A DNA stretch of 64,000 bases from Bilabrum cf. latius (taxonomy: Eukaryota; Bigyra: Bicosoecida; Bigyra; Bicosoecida), in contig OZ237770.1 in the NCBI GenBank assembly GCA_965178125.1, positions 372,001 to 436,000 on the forward strand, in the 5' to 3' direction. Every line of letters begins with the position of its first letter. Within the stretch, counting starts at the first letter, position 1. A program made the position numbers and the translations under genes. A model generated the notes under the pieces. That model had not been told where the DNA came from, made no database searches, and saw only the letters and a program-made list of their open reading frames with translations. Positions 58,457-64,000 of this stretch are shown here, one piece after another.

Positions 58457-61400
58457 ATGCTGCCTAACCCCTACAAACGGTTGCGAACAGAGGCCGGTCA
58501 GACAACCAGTACAGATCGATCGGCGTCTGGTAGTGTTATGAGCGAACGAGGAATTACACATGAACCCAGTAGGATACGCGATCCTATTGTCAGGCCTACA
58601 CCGCTGCATCCGGACTATGACGTGGACCGTGCGGCACAGCACCTGTCAGCGAACCGCCCCTCCGCGTCGGATTTCTTCTACATGCCCGCTGGCAAGGCCT
58701 GGTGGTTGCACTCGGAAGCCTGCAGGGAGGCCTAGGCCTCTGGAATAGCCTCAGAATGCGGCTGCCACTCTGTGCCCCAGCCATCACTCCCTGCCGAAGA
58801 CGGAGTAGTGTCTAGCACGTCCTCCCTACTGCCAGCGGTGCCCTCCTCCTCCCAGTGGGAGGGCCCTTGGCTCAGGTTCGCGAAACCGTACGCCTTCCGG
58901 TACAGGGCCTCTGCCAAGCGGCGCTGGCTGGGCCGCACTCTCCTGGACGTGGTGGAATCTGAGTTCGGAGGCTCCGAGCCCGGATGGTGGAGGGAGGGCA
59001 TCCGGTCGGGGCGGGTGCGGGTGCGGGGAAGGAGGGTGGACCCGGGGCACGTGCTGCGGGACGGTGACACGGTTGCGTCACACGTCATACGGTACGAGCC
59101 TCCTGCACTGGCAGTGTCGGGCGAGTGGGCCAGCGAGCCAGAGGCAGCCAAGACAGCCGTGCGGTCGCTGGTGCGCCATCTGCTCCCCGGGATGGCGGTG
59201 GTGGACAAGCCCCCGTCCGTGCCCGTGCACCCCTCAGGCCCCCACGGGCGGTAGAGCCTCACCATGCTGCTAGAGGGACTCGCGGGGATCGGGGGGTTGC
59301 ACCCGGTGCACCGGCTGGATCGGCCCACCGGTGGGTTGGTGCTCATGGGGAGGTGCAAGGCTGCCGCCAGGGAACTAACCCAGCTGTTGGCCACGGTGGA
59401 GGCGGGACTCAACAAGGAACAGCCTCAGGAGGAACTGGAGCACGGACATGAACCAGAGGGGGCGAAGGCCAGTGGGCAGGTGTCCGCTGCCAAGCCTTCC
59501 ACAGGACCGAGCGGTGACAAAGCACCGCGCGAGCCCCAGCCCCAGCCCCAGTCCCAGCCAATGTCAAAGCGGAAGGCCCGCAGGCTCGTAGCCATGCAGG
59601 AGGCGAAAGACCGGAAGAAGAGGGCCAGGGAACAAGCCAAGGGGGGCCTCATGGCTCGGCTGGAGGCAGCCATGGGGGGCAGGGAACAAGCCAGGGAACA
59701 AGGCTGGATGGCCGTCCGGAAGACGTACGTGGCCAGGGCCACGGCTGGGGGCTGGGCGGCGGTGGGGAGCGCACTCGTCACACCTCCTAGGGCGGGCGCG
59801 GGGCCCGAGGAGCTTGCAGAGGCGCAGGGGCGGCTCGCTCGGGCCTTCCCCCGCCCCTCCTGGCTGGGACCATTGGGCGGTGTGACGAGTGCGCCCGACT
59901 GGAGGGTGAGCTGGGAGTGGTGCGGGCCCATGGGGCCGGGCAAGAGCCTGTACGGGGGAGAGGTGAAGCAGGCTGTGACGAGTGATGAAGCGACGACGGG
60001 TGCGTCGCTCGACATAGGGGCAATCGATAGAGCCGCAGCATCTTCATCTTCATTCCCAACCGCAGCGCCGCCATCATCCGCAGCATCATCTCCTTCGCCG
60101 TCTCCTGCCCGGCCTCCCCACCCGCTGGGCTGGTTGTGGGGGGCGGGTCCGTTGCCCGCCGCAGCGACCGCAGGTCCCAAGCTGGGCAAGCGGCAGAGGG
60201 GGGAAATGCGAAGGACGGGTGCGGGTGCATTGCACGGTGGTGCTGCTCCAGTGGGTGTGACATCCGCTGGAGCCAGGGGTCATGCAACGGCGGGGGGTGC
60301 CCCTGCCTCTGGACCTGGCGCCGCCCCGCACTCGTCACACCGCGACTGGCCGGATCCCATCGCCGCGTCCTGCCCCTCGCCCGCCTCGCCGCTGGCCCCC
60401 GTGGACAGGCCCGGATATTGGCTCCGAGTCGAGTGCCCCCTGGGCTCCTTGATGCAGATGGCGCAGCACCTGAGGGGGCAGCGCGACAAGGCCAAGAATG
60501 AGGACGATGAAAAGGCCATGAAAGCGGACGAAGGCAAAGAAGTGGCGGGTGCTGATGGAGGGACGGGACCCCCTGATTTGGGCTCCGAGTCCCCGATCCC
60601 TCCCCGGCTGTGCACAGTTCAGAGCGCCCTGCCTGTGTGTGCGGGTGGCCGGCGGGCAGTGACCTACTTCAGGCCCATCGGGGGGTCTTGGTCATGGGGG
60701 GGTGATGGAGGGAGTGGGAGAGCTGCATCATCATCATCATCACCATCATCGTCGTCCTCGTCGTCATCATCATCATCATCATCATCTGGCCCAGTGTTTG
60801 CGTGTCGCCTGGCAAGCGGACGGACCCACCAGATCCGGGTGCACCTGCAGATGCTGGGCCTTCCCATCGAAAATGACCCCAAGTACGCCATGGAGACTGA
60901 CACCGGGTCACCATAGCATCTACATGCAGCAAGTTCAAGCTCAAGCTCAGGCGCAGGTGCAGGTGCATCGCACTGTAGCGCGCTGGACCAGCTCCGGGGC
61001 CTGCCGTCCCTCCAGCTGGCCATGCGCGAGTCAGGCGTGCAGTTGCCTGTGGGCCATGGCCAGAGCGTTGGAGAGAAGGAAAAAGAAGAGGTGGTGACGA
61101 GTGCAGTAGGAGCGGGTGATTTGGGGGCAGGAAGTGCAATGGGGGTGAGCAAGACGATCGAGGCTGCATCGGCTCCCGATGGGTCTCACTCGTCACACCC
61201 AGGAGAGTCCCTGTACCTGCGCGGAATCGCTGACCCCTTCCGTCCCGGGATCGTGGTGAGAGCCATGCAACGTGTGACGAGTGCATCGGGCCAGGCGGGC
61301 CCAGGGGCATCAGCGCCGCTCCTGGGAAGCAGTGCGCTGGCCCGCGCCGCTTCGATGGCAGAGCAGGCAGGGGTGCCCCGTGAGCCGGGAGATGATGAGG

Positions 61401-61711
61401 TGGTTGCAACCTGGGCGGAGCCGGGTGGTGGTAGTGGGGGCGGGGGCAGCGAATCCAAAGCAAAGGAGAAGGAGAAGCAATTCAAAGGTGCGGGGCATGG
61501 TGACGACGGGGGAGAGGCCCCCTTGCGGTGGGGCTAGATCCGTGGGGCCAGCGCATTTGAGACAAGAGGGGCCGAGAAGGAGTTCACGGCTGCTCAGCTG
61601 AAGCACATGGGCCTGTGGCTGCACTCGGTGAGGTACCAGGGGCCGGGGTTCTGCTTCGAGGTGCCTCTTCCCGGTTGGGCAGCTCCTCCTGGTAGAACCG
61701 GTTCGGCTTGA
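58457..61711 (+). CDS. RluA-family RNA pseudouridine synthase, Pus9/RPUSD2-like, with huge insert
   Basis: Converts uridine to pseudouridine in RNA; the closest described group is Pus9/Rib2/RPUSD2, which modifies tRNA near the anticodon. About 1084 aa with a TGA stop. An S4-like region (aa 137-208: RRWLGRTLLDVVESEF, GRVRVRGRRVDPGHVL) is followed by VVDKPPSVPVHPSG (about aa 246), then the catalytic HPVHRLDRPTGGLVL with its Asp (about aa 284). The RNA-binding motif GRTHQIRVHLQMLGLPIENDPKYA comes only at about aa 787, and GLWLHSVRYQGPGFCFEVPLPGW near the end. The roughly 490 residues between motifs, normally a few dozen, are low complexity (poly-Ser, Gly-Ala) and loaded with iterated DNA words. 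TAG codons at 58733, 59252, 60914 and 61535 must be read through. The start at 58457 is the first ATG in frame; substrate is inferred. Confidence 0.9.
60729..60785 (+). repeat. Poly-serine trinucleotide tract
   Basis: A TCA/TCG/TCC run coding for more than 15 serines just before the GRTHQIR motif of the pseudouridine synthase. It marks the right edge of the inserted low-complexity region. Confidence 0.9.
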
Positions 61712-61995
61712 AGGCATCAGGGATGCTATGGTGTGGTATGGTGTGGTATGCTGGGACGACGGTGCACTCGGTGGTAGGCCCATGCGGGCCACCCTGGTGC
61801 TTGACAGTGGTACTGGCACGGCAGTGGCAGTGGCAGTGGCAGTGGTACAGGCAGTGGTTGCCGCGCCCCAGAGCGCACATGTGTTTGTCGCTTGTTCCGG
61901 GTTAGAGATCGAGCCGAGAATACAAACGATAATCAAGATTCTCTTGCTCTGCCTTGCTTGTATTCAGATTTTGTCTGGTCGTAAATATAATACGG
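61712..61995. other. Spacer with short simple repeats
   Basis: 284 bases between the pseudouridine synthase TGA and the ankyrin-type gene. It contains three near-copies of TATGGTGTGG (about 61729-61752) and a GGCAGT hexamer run (61817-61850). The last 80 bases are AT-rich and probably hold the promoter of the next gene. Confidence 0.5.
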
Positions 61996-63509
61996 ATGTC
62001 AATGGTAAGCAAAAATGAGTTTTTGAAGAGGCTTGAAGAGACAGTGAGTGGAAAACGCCCCTCCGAGCTCGAAGCTGACCTGGTAGCAGTGCTGGATACG
62101 CTGCCCTCGGACTGCCACGACTGGGTAGACTGTTCAATTAGGGGTACGTCAAATGCGCTTGGAGTAGTGTCTGGTACTAGGAACGATAAAGCCGCAAAAG
62201 TATTGCTCGATCATGGGGCAGACCCAAATGGACGGCTTGGCCAAGTGAGACAAGTGCTCCATCTGTACGGCCAGTCGAACGATTTTTGCTGAGATTGCTT
62301 CCTTTCAATTGAATGCTAGATAATGCAGTGGGACCCACCGCTAGTGCACGGAGTAGTTGGTAGGAATACATCAGCATGCACAGACTTGCTCGTTGCGGGT
62401 GCTTCGATCCGCCAGGCGATTCAACATTATCCAGCCTTGGTAAGAACAACAATATCGCAAGAAGCCCCCCTACTCGTGATGCCAACTGACACAATTGATT
62501 TGATCGGGATCCTACTCTCCGCCATCACACCCACTTCCAGGTCTCGGACCCTGGCAATCAGCACGTCCTGCAGGTGAGCCTGGCTCAGATGATAGAAGGG
62601 AATATGAAGCAATGCCCAGGCCTACTAGCGAGTAAAGATGAATCGGGGCGCGCATCACGCTTCATAGACGTGCTGGGACTCCACGTGAGCGATGCGCCCG
62701 TCGATGTGCTCGCATACCTGCTCGTCCGGTCGTTGAGCGACCTCCCGGTTGTAACCGTGCTGCTGGACCTGGCCCAGTCGACACACCCTGGCGTGCTGGC
62801 CTGGAGGAAAGCCACAGAGACCAGCCACAGCTTGCTCCACGATATGCTGCTCGTCAGTCCCAAGACCCGGGCCACGTCCACTGCCTGGACAGACAAGGAC
62901 CGACATGGACATGCGCTGTGGTACTCGTAGCGACTTGTCAGGACCGTGGATGCGGGCAAATTGGCCTCGGTGTGGACACTGCTCAGGGCGCTTAGAATCA
63001 GCTGCGGGTCCGTGGTGCACTGCATTGCAGCGCTCCCGGAGCACCCCATGGATGAGGTGCGGCGGCACGTGCCTCCGCTGGGAGCGGGGGCCGTGGGGCG
63101 GGCCGTGCGGAGGGCGCAGAGAATCAGGAGATTGCACGATTTAAGGCATTGCGCGGATGCCAAGAGGGATGCTGGCCTGGTGTTTCAGGCGGCCAAAGAG
63201 GGCAGGCCCATGGAGCTGGCCAAGCGTCTGAGGCTGGGCGTGCTGGCGGGCGGGCTGGAGATGAAGGGCGAGGTGGAGGACGGGGCGGGCGGGACCAGGG
63301 TGATGGGTCCGCTGGAGGCGGCTCGGTTGGGAGGACATAACGAGTGCGTGAAGGTGCTGGAGGAATCGGAGAAAACCTCGTCAGTCAGGCGGGCGGATGC
63401 TCGGGCAAGGGTGCTAAAGATTAGGGGTGTGGAAGAGAAGGCAGCTGAGGAGGTGAGATAGCACAGCGAGCATGCCCGGGATCGTCTGGATCAGCCAATG
63501 CCTCGGTGA
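61996..63509 (+). CDS. Ankyrin-repeat-like protein
   Basis: Exons 61996-62244, 62329-62439 and 62574-63509 give 431 aa with a TGA stop. Ankyrin-like units are visible in exon 1 (AAKVLLDHGADPN), exon 2 (PLVHGVVGRNTSACTDLLVAGAS) spread over the splice, and at the C-terminus (GPLEAARLGGHNECVKVLEE). The middle is helical without clear repeats. Both junctions are phase 0. TAG codons at 62928-62930 and 63459-63461 are read as Gln, the second placing the true end 16 codons further on. Ankyrin repeats mediate protein binding; no catalytic domain is seen, so the partner is unknown. The alternative is a degenerate member of a protist ankyrin family with only a few recognisable units. Confidence 0.75.
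62245..62328 (+). other. Intron 1 of ankyrin-type gene
   Basis: 84 bases, donor GTGAGA, acceptor ATAATGCAG, phase 0. An in-frame TGA inside shows it must be removed. Confidence 0.8.
62440..62573 (+). other. Intron 2 of ankyrin-type gene (134 bp)
   Basis: Donor GTAAGA, acceptor GTCCTGCAG, phase 0, exactly 134 bases. It joins two frames (exon 2 and exon 3 differ), so splicing is needed for the protein. Confidence 0.82.
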
Positions 63510-63795
63510 ATGCACAGCGAGCATGGCTCACGAGCAGGGAGATCGAAAACCGGCAGCACGGTGGACTATGATGGCCATGCGGTGGGGACGAGCAGCGAAA
63601 GAACTTGTATCTGGTGATTGCAGTTCAATGCTTCAATGTACCGGTAAAGGGAGGACGAAACAAATTGGCAGATGCACTGCTCGCCTGTTCGCGCGTTGGC
63701 AATGTAACGTGCGGTATTCTAGTGATGAAGAGCTCCCTTCCTTGGCTTCCCCCGTCCTTACTAGAAACGAAATAGTGTGGTAGCTAGCAGTTTTT
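63510..63795. other. Convergent spacer near right edge
   Basis: 286 bases between the end of the ankyrin-type gene and a possible minus-strand 3' end. Composition is mixed; no iterated word or clear gene was seen. Confidence 0.4.
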
Positions 63796-64000
63796 TCAAG
63801 CAGTTTGGTAGGTGATTATTTCAAGCATGTCATAGGGAAGCGGCGGAGGCCACCATGGGCAAGGCAAGAAGCTCTCCAGCAGCTTTAGCACCGGCAGGTC
63901 ACACCCAATCGGAAGGGGTGGCGGAAGTGCAAGATTTGGAACCAATATATCCGGGCGGCTGCCATACTGGCGGGACAAATAGGATTCTTTGCCAACCGAA
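63796..64000 (-). CDS. Possible C-terminal end of a further gene
   Basis: An open minus-strand frame enters from the right edge and ends in TGA at 63796-63798 (about 67 residues). The translation is balanced and not low complexity (GKESYLSRQYGSRPD near the edge, PWWPPPLPYDMLEII near the end). No family is recognised and no initiating region is visible, so this could be a chance frame. Confidence 0.35.
   Translation of the reverse strand, partial: SVGKESYLSRQYGSRPDILVPNLALPPPLPIGCDLPVLKLLESFLPCPWWPPPLPYDMLEIITYQTA

Noticed and set aside
720-61283. Iterated words as ends of transposons or mobile introns
   Set aside because: Copies have no shared flanks, no paired inverted ends at fixed distance and no target duplications visible, and they lie inside uninterrupted reading frames.
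1-64000. UAG as leucine or glutamate, or UAA also being sense
   Set aside because: Within-repeat exchange is TAG with CAG only, which points to Gln. No in-frame TAA was met inside any gene, and TAA ends three genes.
1-64000. rRNA, tRNA or bacterial features (operons, ribosome binding sites)
   Set aside because: No tRNA-like T-loop and A/B box combination or rRNA sequence was seen, including no tRNA-Gln(CUA). Genes have introns and eukaryotic domain content.

Overview
This window is nuclear DNA from a GC-rich, intron-poor unicellular eukaryote. It holds spliceosomal introns (GTAAG...GCAG), kinesins, a BEACH protein, chitin synthase and a mitochondrial alternative NADH dehydrogenase. I cannot name the lineage. 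The key to reading it is that UAG is not a stop. Every long gene is cut into pieces by in-frame TAG only, and conserved protein sequence resumes in the same frame after each one. Alignment-quality evidence says UAG is glutamine. All recovered genes end in TGA or TAA. Read with UAG=Gln and UAA/UGA=stop (the scheme of NCBI table 15), the apparent jumble collapses into about eleven large genes.

Layout (minus strand unless stated): the start of a coiled-coil gene running off the left edge (1-1511); a C-terminal-motor kinesin-14 of about 2338 aa with a 34-copy coiled-coil repeat (1942-9138); a plus-strand, cysteine-rich multi-pass membrane protein (9358-11935); a type II NADH dehydrogenase (12217-14237); a giant BEACH-domain protein of about 7621 codons in one exon (14381-37246); pyruvate kinase (37428-39000, 5' exon unresolved); an uncharacterised alpha-helical protein of 1505 aa (39474-43991); a plus-strand chitin synthase of 1818 aa (44116-49706); an N-terminal-motor kinesin of 2704 aa (49958-58072); a plus-strand RluA-family (Pus9/RPUSD2-like) pseudouridine synthase swollen to about 1084 aa (58457-61711); a plus-strand ankyrin-type protein (61996-63509); and a possible 3' end of a further minus-strand gene (63796-64000). 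Introns are few, short (84-215 bp) and lie near the 5' ends. Spacers between genes are about 110-470 bp.

The second striking feature is a lexicon of short DNA words repeated far beyond chance across unrelated genes, in both orientations and in different reading frames: GTGTGACGAGTG, the palindromes GGTTGCAACC and TCCACCGGTGGA, a paired CCGATCGG + GATGCCTCA element, a TGCATCGCATTGCAG family, CAGGGAACA and GGCTCCGGATCC. They are concentrated in fast-evolving, low-complexity parts of the big proteins. They are almost absent from pyruvate kinase, the membrane protein and chitin synthase. Because the same word is translated as different peptides in different places, the constraint appears to act on DNA. 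The closest known analogies are bacterial HIP1 or DNA-uptake words. I know of no described equivalent for this genome.

The genes do not form an obvious pathway; they are a normal eukaryotic mixture of motors and cytoskeleton, membrane traffic, cell wall, energy metabolism and RNA modification.
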